Shown here piece by piece: positions 11,501 to 26,500 of a stretch of DNA of 64,000 nucleotides; position 1 is the first letter of the stretch; every line of letters begins with the position of its first letter. The stretch is from Trileptium ribeirensis. Lineage: Eukaryota; Nematoda; Enoplea; Enoplida; Thoracostomopsidae. A program made the position numbers and the translations under genes. The notes below the pieces were generated by a model that had not been told where the DNA came from, made no database searches, and saw only the letters and a list, made by a program, of their open reading frames with translations. The stretch spans positions 25,712 to 89,711 of the forward strand of contig JASANE010017706.1 in NCBI GenBank assembly GCA_030248225.1. The letters are read 5' to 3'.

Positions 11501-14500
11501 GGACCTGCACAAGCCTTTGTTAATATTGCTATTATCACGGCCTGTCCGGTCCAGTACTGCATAAACTTTATTGATATGCAAATGCAGCATTGGTCACACT
11601 ATATCTCATGCACTACAAAGTTACAAAAACCGCAACAAAAGACAAGAGATTTATCTACATTGCCATATTTCTCATATAATTCTCAGTCGAAATATAAACG
11701 GGGTCATAAAAATTTGATTGTGAAACAGTTTTAAAACCGATTTAATTTAATTCAGCCACGTTTTATAAACTAAAATCGTTATTATACAACCTTAGTTGCA
11801 AAAATTAACTAAACCATTATTGGAACCATTTCCAATAACAACAACCGCTAACGAAGTCTACGTTGACAGTGGTCACGTCAACATTGATTGAATCCAATCA
11901 CACGTTTGTTTATAAAAATATTCACTTAGTTGCTGCATATGAACTTCAGACTAATGAACTTCCTCGTACATGTTCATAGGAGGATACGGTGATTACCCCT
12001 CAGACAATCGGACCTCCCCTCAAAGCCAGCGTCGATCAAACTCCTGGCAGTTAGCTTGAGCAACACGCCAACAGTGGGTGGAAATTTTTAGCAAAAATTG
12101 ACAAAACTCTAAGGAAATTAGTTAAATTGGGGAAATGGGCACAAATCGGGGGAAAATTAACAAAACTGAGAGAAATTGGCAAAAATCAGGGGCAAAGTGA
12201 TAAAAAATTACAAAAAGTTTTGAGTCTCAAAAAAATTTAAAAATTTACCAGCTCTCTGACTGCCTCCCCAAATCGAAGCGTCGGTTATCCCTGAGACCTC
12301 GGACATTTAAGTTTAATGCTTTTTGAGTTCCATCCACGTATCATGATCTCATGATATCACGTCTGTTTAATACATCATCTCTCCTGCTGCTCACACACGC
12401 CAGGATGGCAATATTTCTGTTGACGTCACTACTAACCCAAAGCCGTGCTATGCTTTGCGAGTAGTCTGAGACGCTGCCACCGTCTATAACATCTTGTTGC
12501 GACAACTAAGAGACGCACGTAAAACTCAAAGACTTCTGCGGCGTTATAACAACGACTACAGCGTGAAATCAATACTCAACATAGTCCACATTCTAACTCA
12601 GTAGCTTTGCTCTGCACAGCTTACACAATGACCCGACTTGCTTTCTTTTCATCATAGCTTACAACTTTACAACCGCTTAGCTGCGTTCTATTATAAATTT
12701 TTGCGCTTTCTAATCTTTCTGATACGCATTTTAAATAACCTGGGCATCGTCGCACGTGTCGGCGATTAATCAAATCTGTGGCCAGCATTGAGTCAACAGC
12801 AGTTCCAAAATATAGTTTTAACATACGAACTTGTGCTAAACTTTAATGGTTCATACTGGTTAACGTTTGTAACACATCTTGCAGTCACACGCGACATACT
12901 TAACAACAGATTCGGCAACATAATTTGTGCCGATCAATTTCACGTGGAAAAGTGCTTCAACTGCTACAGTGTCAGCGTCCAGTGCCATGCCCATTTCAAG
13001 TAATGCTGTGTCGCAGCCAACAGAATCCATTATGTCTTTGCAAAGTGCATCATTAACAACAAAGACGGAACCAAATTGGTGCGGTATGGCATCGCCAAGA
13101 GACTATAGAATCACAGTCTAATGAAACCCCAACAAGGAAATTGGCAGCATAATCGAGAAACATGCTGTCGGAGACAAATGATGCCAGAAATTCTACCATA
13201 ACAGGGTCATATTTACAAACATTAAAGATCTACTCCTCGAGAGGTTAGGAATGTGACAGTGACAGAGATAGTGTGAATCATCGTTACAGTTTTCGTCGAA
13301 ATGTAGGAATGCTGTTTCGAATATCTATTGTTTTAATTTGGGAAGATAGCTGCTTAAAGGTACGGCAGTATTAGGGATTCTGTATTGAAATGTCATTCGG
13401 TTGGGCCAGATGTTATGCTTTTAACCAATTGTCACTTTAATTTAGTGTAGTTCAACACAGTGGCTTGTTATGCTACGCTGATGACTTCGACTTCTTGCGT
13501 TGTGAATTTGCTTATAGTACACTAAGCGTGTTGTTGAATTAACGACAACAAGTTGAATATATATCACCAAATTATAACGATTGATAAATTGCATATTAAC
13601 CTCAGTCAAAGATTTTCCTATGGATAGTTCGTAATTCAATACAACCAGTGGAAGAATATAACCGATTCAGGACAACTAGTGGGTGGTACATCTCGATCAC
13701 CGATTCAGCACAATTAGTTAGTGGTACATCGCCAAATTCAAGAACGACTTAATAAGCGCATGCTAACTATACTTTATTAATCATCGCTTTTAGTTCTTGT
13801 TTAAATTGCACCTTTTAAAATTTAGAACAGCCAGTGGATGAAATATCAGTGAATTTTTCTCGGATACGACGACACGCTTAGCGAAGGCACTTTTTGAACA
13901 TGCACAATCTGATGGCGTTAGATGTCCAACAAGATAAATAGTAAACACATTACTTGTTTGGACTGGTTATGCTATTGCACCTTTTAAAATTTAGGACAAC
14001 CAGTGGATGGAATATCAGCGATTTTTTTCTGGGATACGACGACACGCTTAGCGAAGGCACATTTAAGCATACGCAATCTGATGGTGTTACATGTTCGATT
14101 AGGTAAGTAATAAATACACTGCTTGTTTGGAATGGTTTGGAGGGTAAACATCTGATTTCCAGAACGTACTATTGTCTCGCAACTTCCCTTTAATAAAAAA
14201 ACTTGCATTTTTGAACTGCAGCTTTACTGATTACTCTGCGGTAATCGAGTGACCAGTGAACAAACTTGCCACAGGTAAGACATGAACAACTTCGCATTTC
14301 TTGAGTTTGCGTTCCATGCAACCTGTTAGAATATTGCCTGGAACGAGCAAATGGCTGTTAAGCCGCGAAAGAATGCTGTTGAGCTGAATAGGAAGCCGGA
14401 GCCGATTGCAAAATATAGTTGCTGCGTGGGACATCCGCACGCCAGCCCTCCAAAAGTGCTGTCGAGACAAAGAACGTTTGCGCCTTGCACGATCCTCTGC

Positions 14501-17500
14501 TGAAGTAATGCGCTTCTCGTCATCGGTGTCAGAAGCTATCGTACTCCCGATGTACTCATCAACAGCGTCCCAACCTGATCGATATGACACGAATATGGTT
14601 GTTAAGCTCGTACAGCTTCCGCTGCACTGCTGACAGTGACTCGAGTGTTTTCTGGTATCAAAGTTTACACCTGAAATATGTGATTTTGCTTCATCAATCA
14701 ACTTTATAATCTCATTATTGAAATCATCCTGCATCTTATTACTTTGTAACGCAAATTATTGTCAAGTTTAAAACGCTTGGAAGAACTTTGCTCAAATTGA
14801 TCGAACTTAGTGGCGATCGTGTGTTCAATCAATTAATAATAGTGATCATGTGGGTTAAGCTATGCATCGTTCAGTACAGTTGAATGGTGTAGCCTGCATC
14901 ATATAATGAAACCTACTCCACATCCTACCTGTTCTACTTGAAAACAAAAACCATAACAAGGACATCCACTGCGGATATAATTTACAAATGGCAGAATAAA
15001 CGTAATGTAAAACCTGAGTTACTATAAGTAGATCACTGCAGTGAGCGGCATTGATTGTTGTGGTATTTGTCGCTAGTTAATATTTCAAGCGGAATGCAGA
15101 CAAACAATTGTGATGACTTGAAATACGGACTCGGCAGCATGCAGTTATGGTTGTATGATAAAACTTCTAAGGTAATACATTCCAGTATATCTATTTGCTT
15201 TAAACATCTTCCTCTGCGAATACAAACTTTGCAAATTTATAGCTCATATTTAATGAAATTAAGTATGTTTGATACTACATATGTGGTTAATTCGTTTAAG
15301 CTGTGGTAAGGGTCATTTTACAGATTCTACACGAAAATGTGTGCAAGAGGGTGTCGGCTTTGAAATGTACGGCTAACGATACGTAACCTTACTTATGCAC
15401 GACGCAGCGTAACTAAACTAATGTTACATAAATTCAGCTGCAGCTAACTGATGCTACATGTGACATACAATAAAGTAATTTAATGTTTAAAATGAATAAG
15501 TCCATGTAACTAATGTTACACACTGCAGAGAAACAAACTGCAAAAGTAACGTAAATGGTATCGAATCTAATATTAGTTACAAGCGACAAGCGTCTTTAGT
15601 TACTTTGCGTACGATTGTCTGTAGGAAACTATAAAGTTACCTAAGGTTTTAGAATATAGGTTTTAGGATGTTCTGCGACATTTAATCGTCAGAATTACTT
15701 GTGGTATAAGTAGATCCTGAACATCACAGAAACCACCAGCCAGATTTGCATTGGTGCAATGCGAATTTACAGATTATGTTATACACTATCTAAAAGTGCA
15801 TATCCTTCGTCGTACAATGCCAAACTACCTATTTCTTGGACACAATTTACTTTTTAAACTGGGATTTTTAGTTTTAAGTGGTTATTGGTCACGTTAGCTG
15901 CATTTACATCTACTATAAAACATCTGGAATACTAATATTTATTAATGATTGAAAAACTGACAGATGCAGTCTTGGAATTTATTTTTCTGCACCTCTTGAT
16001 TCTATTTGGACACCGACATAAAAGGTACTTGTATCAAAAAATATTTTAGTTCTAAGTTTAAATTCGACGCCGATTTTTAACTAAACAAATTTTACAAACG
16101 TCGACGTAACTTATATATTGTGATACTTTTCAACTGGTGAATACTTTCGCAATGCAAGATTTTATGTGCCAATTTGTTAGAAATTACGTACCTTGAAGCT
16201 TTAAATGGCAATTACTGCTGGATTTACTCTTTATGATTAACGAGAGCCATTATTCCTCATGGTTAATAATACGATGTACTTTTTATGATTAATGACAGGC
16301 ATTAATCGAAAATAAGTTTCAAACCTATTGCTACCTGTACTCAAAATAGAACATGCCTGTATGGTATGTCATGTCGTCGGCAAGAGTATGCGCCACCTTG
16401 GAATGATATGGAAGCTATTATAGGTGCTGCATCAGAGGAGGCTCAGAATAAAAGGTTCAAAATCAGATATAACAACCTGCCCTGTCTAAAAGGATATATG
16501 TATCCGATTCGTACCTTTATGATAAAATGTTTTCTCTTCGTAAAAGCAGGAAGTCAATGCAGCTACATGCTAGAACGCTAGTTCATTTGATAATGATATT
16601 GGTTTATGGAATATTGGATCAATGGTCTATTTTGTACCCGGCATTTTTCGTGCACACGCGATAGTAGCGGTATTATGATTCATTAACCACAATCACATCG
16701 GTCGTGAAGCGTAGAAATTTTCAGCTAGTGCGATTAATATTTTACTTTACGCAACTATCATCACTGAAAATATTTGAATGAAGAAAAAACCACACTTTAT
16801 TTGCATATATAATTTCTACAATATAAAATTGACCGTGTTCAGCTACGTATATAGTTTGCTGTACTAGATACTTTTTGTTCAGATCCGTATTTTGAAAATT
16901 CAAGCATGTAACGTTATTCAGTAGAAATCGCTAACCAGATATGTTTTATTACATTCTCTGTTACTGTATTCATGTTTAGCGATTTAGCAGTATTGACGCT
17001 ACAAAAGTTGTCATTTCCTATATTACTGTGACAAAACACAAATCTGAAATCGGAAATATGTTTTTATTTGCTAGTTCTGGGGATACACGTTCATGATTAT
17101 ATGACTAATCTAGCAGCGTCGTTTCTTTTCTGAATACAGTAAACTTGGTACATTATGTTTAAGTAAAAAGAATTGTATTAGATGTGTAAATATTTCGCTT
17201 CAAATATTATTTATGCAACCCAAGAGGTCTATCCCATGCTAATTTGAGGAATTCCCCAGTCGGACTTGTGAAACAGGTCTTATGGAGACAGTTGAACTGT
17301 GGAATGCGGCTATGCATATTATGCACAGTTTGACAAAACGTGGAAACAATGTCATTGCCGACACGATGTGACAAAAATTTTCGATATTTTAATAAAAACA
17401 TAGTACTTTACTTAGGTAGCGTCCGGAAAATTTACGTTATGTGCTATAAAGTATATAATTTACGAATGTTTGCAGAAATTCAAATGACAAACTTGTCGAG

Positions 17501-20500
17501 AGCAAAATTCTCTAATAAAAAATTTAAAGTGTAAGGTTTGTTCCAAAATTTAGCTGTTTTAAAGAGAACTTCATGAATATACTTTTTAAGAATGTATTCA
17601 TCACTATATTCTTGTACTTCTGAACTAGACTACACTGATTCTAGAAAAATTTAACATACATCGAGAGAAAAATGATAATTTACAAGTTATGTTGTATGGC
17701 TTTACGAGCGGTTCAAGAGTGCGCAGCACAATCGTCGTATACGTGTTACCTTAAGTAATAACCCTTTAACGTTCAAATTAATTTGTGTATTGTGAAGTCT
17801 TGGGAAAATTAAATTAGGTGCCCGAAATCGAACACGAGACATATGATAGCGGCGTACATAAACCACTGAGTTATCTGTGCGTGAGTAAGCTCAGCGTAAC
17901 CCCGACAACCATCCTATTCTGTCATTAGCGATATCGAATCACAAACCCTTGTTACGAAAAGCAGGCTTAATTTCGTTCTGTTTTTTGCTAACGGAAAATT
18001 GGCAAAATCAAATTCAAGTGCCAGAAACTAGTCCTTGTGTTCGAACAAAATTTTGGCGATTTCAGTTTGCAGAAATTGTGTTCCCTAATGTATTATCATT
18101 TATATTTGGATTATACAGTGTTCGAGGATATATTTAATGAAAAAGTGACGTCACAATCAAACCCACCAATTTTAGCGACCACAAAATGGTTAGATTTCAA
18201 TCGCGAGCGCTGTGTTGGGGAACTGTTTTACGGCGAATTTCAATTTACCAAAAGCATTCCGTAACAAATTTTATCCAAAAATATAAAATAAGATGGTTTC
18301 CGGGGTCATTTTAAGTTTACTCGCACATAGGAGATATTGTTCGGTTCCTTAATGAACCCTGTAAAGAAAACGAATAACAACACATGTGTAAACATACGCT
18401 GTATTAAAAAATTAGATAAAATGCAATAGCCAGCAATGTACACCGTTGTGCACAATGGGCGTTAAAGTGTCAGTTTAGCCTTTTTTATATTTCATAGTTC
18501 TTTGGGTACTACAGCAACAAGAGTTTACTTTAGTTCAATGTGAAAAAAAGCTGAACAAAACCTTCCATAGTTGTATGAAATTACTTATAGCATTGGCTGG
18601 CGGCTACATGTTTTAAAGTTATTTCAATTAAATTAATATTGCCAATACAACGGTATAAGTATGTCAAGCCGTATATCGGCAAAATTAGCGCATTGTTTAT
18701 TAATAAATGTAACTCCGCTCAAACATAATTCTTTGAAGTTGAATGCTAATTTAAAATTTACTTATACGTAAATTTAATCGTATAAACGAATTTTAGTGAA
18801 TAACACAAAGTGAAAACTGTATTTTAACCAATTCAACCACGCAAATGTACAATTAAAACAAAACCACTAACATACCTATCTCAAGATAAATATCAAGTAT
18901 AATACATGCGAATAATTGTCGATACATTAATGATTAAAATACATTCGTTGATCAGCTGTTTTATTCATGACATGCCCTAAGTTCCGACTTTCATTACCAA
19001 GAATTACTAAACTTGATCCGTGACCCACTGACCCTTTTTACAATGCATGTTGATAGGCCTACAGTAGCATTTGTTTGTAATTGAGTCATATTTTGTAACT
19101 AGTGAAATCGGCGACATAATAGCTAAGTGGAACATTTTTGAACAGACGTTTACGACACAGTTATTGTCGCTGAGAAAAAATTGCCAAATTCGTACTAATG
19201 TCGACGGAGGTATCCTTATAAGAATCGTTATATAATCTATTTCTCTATTGGGTCTGACTGCTTCTTTACGTATCCAGTGTAGAGCATATTTACTGTATCA
19301 ATTTATTCCAAATCGATCAAACTTTTGAAATGTTATAGATGACAATAGCGATCTTTACAACAGTTTTGATACATGTATAAATCGTTTTGATTCGACTGAT
19401 CATATTTTATATCGAACTTTCTCAAACTTTTCCGATGTGTAATTTCAGTTTCTCAGCATGGGCTCCAGGACAGCCTAACAACTGCATGGGAGGCCAAGAT
19501 GTTGCCACGTACCAATCTATCGAATGGTATGATACGATCGAAACGGACGTACACGAAACAGTTTGTCAACTGAGGCTCAGCAATAGGTTCTGCGGTTAGT
19601 TAGTTAATGGATGCTACCTCGTTTGTTAGCAATTGATTTGACGTAGCAGTTCCAAGGGTTTTTTGCTCCGACGATTTAGTCCATTATAGCCATCTCGACT
19701 CGTGTTGTCAATAACCGTTAAGCTTTCGGCGGTTTCAGACCGTTGGACGAACAACTGGGGATTATCATGGCAGCCGGCTAGCCGCCGTAAGCGAAATCCA
19801 TAATTTTATAGACCGGAAGACGGCTGGCTGTTTGACTTCAAAGCAGACAGCTGCCCAGCACTAATCGAAATCATTAACTCCACGACCCGTGACATTCGAC
19901 ATGCAAAAATTGTATTTTAATGGCTGTATTATGCTAATTCCGAAAATACACCTTTTTCATTTTGCCGGATGGTAAAAATTTAATTGTGAAGACTTCAAAA
20001 TTATTCACATATTTTAATTTAAGAAGGGTCTTAGCGGTAATAGATCACCTATTTTAAAACTGAATGGGAGGCAAATAATCTTAAGTGCAATTTAGTGGGT
20101 GCTACATATAGCTAACAAATTTTTAAATTTGGGGTGTTGTTAAATTCGTTATAACAAGTAATTTTCCGAGCGCTGCCATAATACACCCAACATTTTATGG
20201 TGCTAATAAATTGCACGAGCCCAGTAACTTTCCTAAATCAGATTTGGAAATTCCTGGTGGAATCAATACCGACTAATTTTAAATTTGGGGAAGTATTTTA
20301 TCGTCTCCTTAGTTTTAAATTGGACAATCTATAATAATAATTACTCATTTATAAGTATAAACACCAATATTGTTGTTTAAAACTTGTTCTGATAGATAGA
20401 CTCCAATACTGATGTGCTACCTCCACAGGCTTGATTATTTATTGTTAATAGAATATAATAATTTACAAACTTAATTTCTTAGTAAATTTTAAGTAAGATT

Positions 20501-23500
20501 TTGCCGCCTAAATTTTGGACATCTCGTAGCCTCCGATTTTGAACAATTGTTCGTATTGGTTTGTGTGCTATTTCGTGTTTAAATAGTGTCTGCATAACCA
20601 GTCTAATCTAGCGCCAATTGGTATTAACTCATGTCCCTAACATTTTCTAACATAACATTTTAATGTCTTAAAAAAACTAAGAACTTTATAGAAAACCAAC
20701 TTTGCAAAATTTTTACGCGAAAAACTTTCAAGTTGTTCTATTCCGGAACACTGTTGAAAGAACATTTTTGAAAAACAACTTTATTAGATCACTTCCGTGA
20801 AACTTTCAAGTGGAAAATTTTGCTGACGTTACGTTATGTAAGAACTTTTTAGAAAAGAAAGTACTTTGGCATAAAATGTCTTCATAGTACAGGAAATGCT
20901 TGAAATCCCACATCTAATCATGGTTTTAGTAATCCTGATATTCACAGAGGCTATTGAGAAATCGTTTTTCCGAAATTCGAAAGAAGTATTTTGTGCAACA
21001 TATACCAACTTAAAATTGAAAATTCACAAATATATAAATGAATACATTTACAATACCGTTGAAATTATGTACAGGTGTTAAGGTAACACTTAGGCTCGCG
21101 TTAAATATTATACGTATGTTGTCGTTCATCCCACTTGCTAAGAGCATTTTAGGATCTGTGTAACAACTTTGACATGGGTCATTTTCTAGCCGACACGACT
21201 TTCAAAGAAGCAAATCTGGTTTAATTCGCTGCAATGGCAAAGTTTTGTTCAACATTCCCTAAAATAATGATTTTATTAAATGAAAGTGTCTACATTTTGA
21301 ATATCAAAAGCAATAGTGGTTTAAAACGTTTTCGATATATTTTATATTTTTATTTCTCGAAATAGATCAATGTAGCGTTACAATCAAATTATATTCTCAA
21401 GGCAAACCTAGATCATGTTGACATTGAAAGTGTAATTGAAACGAATCGTAGTATGCTCTAGGCGTAAAATTTGAAGTTGAAAAGGTTCTCCAAAAATTTA
21501 TATAATAAAATTATTAATTATATACATAGCTGTTCTTATAAATTTAGCATTTGCTATATATACTTGTTTTTAGCATATTTATACCTTGTTTATAGCATTT
21601 TTAATACTATCTAACGGTTATATGGAAGCTACGTACTAAAACAAATATTTACTAAAATCTCAATAATAGTTGTTATAGAACTAACAACGTCAACAGCTGC
21701 AACAACAGCGATCCCAATAGCAACTGCCACAACTACAATCGAATCGACGTCAACAACGATAACTAAGTCAACAACAACGACAGCGACAACTAAAGTAACG
21801 ACATTGACAACAACTGTGAATCCAACGACAACAACAACAGTAACGAAAACGACTACGAAGACAACAATTGAACCAACGACTACGAAGACAATTGAACCAA
21901 CGACGACAACGATCGCGATAATGAAATCGACCAGAGGAACAACGAAATCCATAATGATAACGGCTCTAGTAACAACAACTGAAGCAATATCAACATCGCC
22001 GACAACTGCTACTGAAGCAACGTATGGAACAACAACTGAAGAACATTTTACTGAAGAATCATTTATGCCCTCGACGCTTTCAGGTGTGCAAATTAGATAA
22101 AATTCAGTCCACAATATTTTCTTCTTAGAAAAATATAGCCCTCCTCTACAACGGCGCCGCACAATCAAAATTCTAAATGTTGCTTGTCCGCTGGAAAAAT
22201 GTCAAAAATGAAAGTAATGTCTACTAGTTTATGTCTACCAAACATTGTAGTCCCGTAGCCAATGACTTTCGTACTCAAGTCTATTTCACAAATATAATCG
22301 TACATCGTTTCCAGCGTTACTTTGAAACATGTTCTCAACGGTTAAATTTTAATGTAACTTTACCTTCATTAACCATCCATAATTTTGATAAAAGGTTCAG
22401 AACGTTCAGGTATTGAAATATATATTATGCAAGAACATGGTTTATAAGATATTGACAGTTTGAGAAAATGAAATGCAAAACTACTGTAGTAAACTGTGGC
22501 AAATTTGACAGTTATATCGACAAACAAAATACTTAAGCTTGAATTATTTTAATTCGGCGAAGCGTGTGCTACATTCTTGGGCTCTATAGCTTTTTCGCAC
22601 ACCGATTTAGCAACAACGTACGAAAAAAATTTCGGATGCCATTGAATAGCTTACACACACAGCGTACCTACGGCAGTAAGTAGCTCACTATCTGAGCTTT
22701 ACCGAAAGCAGTGTCAAAAGCGTGATGGCTGTGACAAAAATTCTAGATTGAGACTAGCCCGGTGTAAACCAATCTTATGATGCTAGGATATCTTATTAAC
22801 GTAATATACACATAGATAGTTTCAATTATCAATTAGCCGTATATTGTTTACGGAACGCTTTTGCTGCTTCACGTTATTAACTATTAGCCATGGGTTGCGT
22901 GCTTCTAGAAGGATCGAATCTCAACGACATTTTATTGCATCCTAAAATATATTTTTGATAAATTTCGATCCTGTATTAATCTAGTTGCACGAAAAGTTAC
23001 ACCATTGCTTGTGGCTATATGGTATTTTGAAATAGGATTTGGGCAATGCTGTGCCATTTTGTATATTGCATAACGTATAAAATTACCTAAAATTTGCTAG
23101 AAGATAATGTTGTTCAGAAAATAACACTTAAACGTCGTGCTTCGTCCCAAATTCAAAGTTAACGTGTGCCTCCAACTTTCGTCTTTTGAAGCGATACACA
23201 ATAAGCTGACTGAACAAACCAACAGTCTGTTACATATTCAAAGATTTCTATTTAGAAAAATGCACAGTTTGTGCTATCAGAACGGCTAGTAAGCGTTAGT
23301 TAAGAATGCACATGTTAACCGATCTGCCATGATGATCTTTCGCGACTCACAATGCGATAGCTTGGATCAGCATTTTTCTTTCGATATTCATAAAAATTCT
23401 GCTATTTCGTATCCGTATATTAGATGTACATATTTTAAAACGCAATAGAGTACTTCACATTAGCCAAATGAAATTTATCCTCTTTAAGACGCAAAATTGG

Positions 23501-26500
23501 GTTAAATTACAAAACAACTATTACTAGACCAATGCTTTGTGTCTTAACGTTTTGGATATGTTACTCAATACATCAAATTTTGTTTTTTCTATATATGGAC
23601 AGTTGTTTCGTACACAGGAATAAAGGATCACCAATAGCTAATGATAGAAGATTGCGATAGGCTGTGCTTCTTTTACTAATGCGCTAGTTGATACAATATT
23701 TAATACGTATATGTTATTGCATTTCTTTATATAACAGCAATGATTAGTATTAATAGATTAAGAATTGATTGGTATGACATATAAACCTTGAGGACATGGA
23801 TTTTCTAAAGCTGACACTGCAAAGAAACATATGAAGTTTAAATTCAAAGTCAACGAGACATGTTGTCGGTGCAAAAGCTCAGCTGTGATTCGTTTTCTTT
23901 ATGCTTTCATTCAATAATGTAGGCTGCACAAAGTTTGTCTTCACGGCTAAATTCTTTTTTTATATTGCTGCGTCCCTAAAATTGGATCATTTTGTAGCCA
24001 TGTGTCATGGAGCCACGAATTACGTATTGCCGCTTTTATAATCACAGAACTTCAATTAAGCAGCGCACAATTATTGTAACATACCTTATAGATGTGGGGT
24101 ATTCATAGATAATAATCAGATTTAGCTTATACGTGATTTGACTATGCTTCTGCACACGTGTGATTTATGGAGCAGGAGTAATCGCCATACGATATGCATG
24201 TGTATTTTTTAAGAGTCTAATGCAAATATAGAAAAAAAACAGGTCATAATGTTTAAAAGTACTTCATACCCGATATTCCTAAATGTCTAAAGTCATAAGT
24301 TAACCAAAAAAATTTCCGATCAGGTCATGATTTTCCTTATAGCGTGGGTACAGTGGTTAACCTGAGCGCCGTAGGGTAAAAAATTTGTTGATTAATTGCG
24401 AGTCCAGGCTAATATATATCAAGTAAACGAAAATACCAGCTTTGTTAAAATAAACATAGTTCGGACAATTTAACGATCGAATTGATATGTATTTTAAAAC
24501 CACAAGCCGGCTTTAAGGATCGAATCTGGGATTCACGTTGAAGCTTGCGTACACAAACCACTAGAAGTTATCTAGGAGGCGTTCCTTGGTTTTTAAGGAA
24601 CCTCACATATTGAATAACAACGCAAACACAAACGGACATTTTCCGATAACCTATTCACCAGAAAAGCTCACCATGTGTGCAGTCTCATTTGAGGACTACG
24701 GAACTTAAAAGATTCAAACAGCCAATAATTTAACTATACATGTGCGGATTCGCAGAAAATAGTGTCACTCTTCCTTCCATCCCTCCAGGGTCGGTAAATT
24801 GAACAGCATACGTACGGAAATGACCGATTGCGAGGACACTACTTGTAGCTCCAGTTACCACTCTGCACCTCATACGGGCCGAAAAGCTGGGGAAACGGAG
24901 ATCGACACCGCATCTCTGTTTGCAAAAGACGTTGTCATTTTCATATATATATTCATTATATATATTTTTTTGAGATTGTCATTTTCATATATATTCATTA
25001 TATATTTTTTTGAGGAATATTTTGTAATGAGAACACCATATACGACTGCGTGATTTCTTTTGACGGTAACGCAGGTTTATTAATTTAATTACAAGCTAAG
25101 ATATAATAAATATCCAGAAGGTATGCTTATCATTACCATTTTCTTAGAGGTATTTTTAAGCACTTGTGAACTGCGCGAACAAGCCTTGCCAACATGGAGC
25201 GACATGCTTAAGCGGTGACGGTTACTATTGGTGTATTTGCCCACCAGGGTTTACCGATGACAACTGTTCAACAGGTTGATTTTATCGTGTATTATATCAA
25301 CACTATCAGTGTTCCTAATAAGTAATTGTAAAATTTGCAAATATGAAACACAAATCTAACTTGGATCCGTTTTTCCAGCAGAATGGGCTGTACAACGAGT
25401 TTTCTGATGAACAATTGACTCAACGATATCAGTTACAACTGATGTTTTGTGTTCGCAATGGCAGCTGTGTTATAGACAGATTTACCGTAATAAAGTCATC
25501 TTATGCTGGTGTCACATTAAGATACTTACAGCTAGTGGCCACTTTATAACTATGTTTGAAAAACATTGTACGCAAAATGTGGACAGTGGATAACTATACC
25601 TACAACTAGTGAGTATATATAATGGCAATGACTATGACTGATTACAACTGTAAGTATAGTGACAATAAGAATATAGAAAGATGAAAGACAGCAACTACAT
25701 CTAGATTTCAAGGTCTAGTTTTAGATCTGTATGAAATACAAAAGCCCATTTTTCTATTTGCCAGCTCAGTTCTGCTACGGAAATTAGCAACCATTAAAAG
25801 AAATTAAGTTATCCAATGAATTTTGCATTAGGATTTTCCTGTTTTTATATTCCCAAGAAATATATCATCAAGATACGAAAACGGATAAAAGTCCTTTTAA
25901 ACACAAACCATCTTGATGTAACTATACATTTATAAGCCCACAACTTCAATACACATACACGTTTTTATGTACGGCTGTGGAATTAGCTGAATGTTTTAAT
26001 ATTCTGGAAAATACCTAGTTCACTCTGGTTGATAATTGATTAAATACCTACAAAATAATAATTTGCACTTACTGTTAGCCGCTTACCTGGACACACTCAT
26101 CTAGCTTTATTAAAGTAAACTTATGCTAAGTTGGGTTGATACTTGAGTTTTGGCATTCCAAAGTTGCTGACTGGCACCCTTTTATCTGGGACCTTTGCTT
26201 TGTAAATTAGAAATTCTAGCAGCATAACGTCATTTGAATCTAATGAAATGTAGACCAGATCACAATGAGCCTGAATTTTTACTCGATTTTACTATTGTAC
26301 TGTTTCACATGGTCTTTGTGCAACTAAGTTTTTCAAATTTAGCGGAATGTTCTCGTCTATCGTTATTTCAGCAGTTCACATTATAATGTCCCCAACGTTT
26401 GGAACCTATATACACCACATAGTGTCAGGGGCACTGTTGGTTACAGGGTGTCTTAGACACCCAATGTTTTTAAAAGATTATTTCAGATGTAGCTAGTTAC

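Larger units (their letters stand above)
9622..19448. other. Long intron C-D (may hide the lectin middle exon)
   Basis: Nearly 10 kb. It holds an 806-bp hAT-like element (10161-10966), diverged duplicates at 11.0-11.2 and 13.4-13.5 kb, a 169-bp duplication (13.8-14.14 kb), an A/G-rich minisatellite near 12.08-12.2 kb, a SINE head at 17.8 kb, and short open frames described separately. A phase 2-2 exon with the WIGL region of the lectin domain is expected here but was not identified with confidence. Confidence 0.5.
22084..25160. other. Intron E-F
   Basis: AT-rich. It holds SINE-like pieces at 24.3-24.6 kb and a short tandem duplication at 24931-25016. A Cys-containing open segment around 24790-24935 has no matching phase. 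Confidence 0.5.

Noticed and set aside
21629..22168. 179-codon Val-rich minus-strand frame
   Set aside because: It is the mirror of the Thr-rich exon (ACN codons read as NGT/GTN); splice sites and phase support the plus strand.
24790..24935. Cys-containing open segment after ccctccag
   Set aside because: Its phase does not fit between exons E and F and there is no clear donor.
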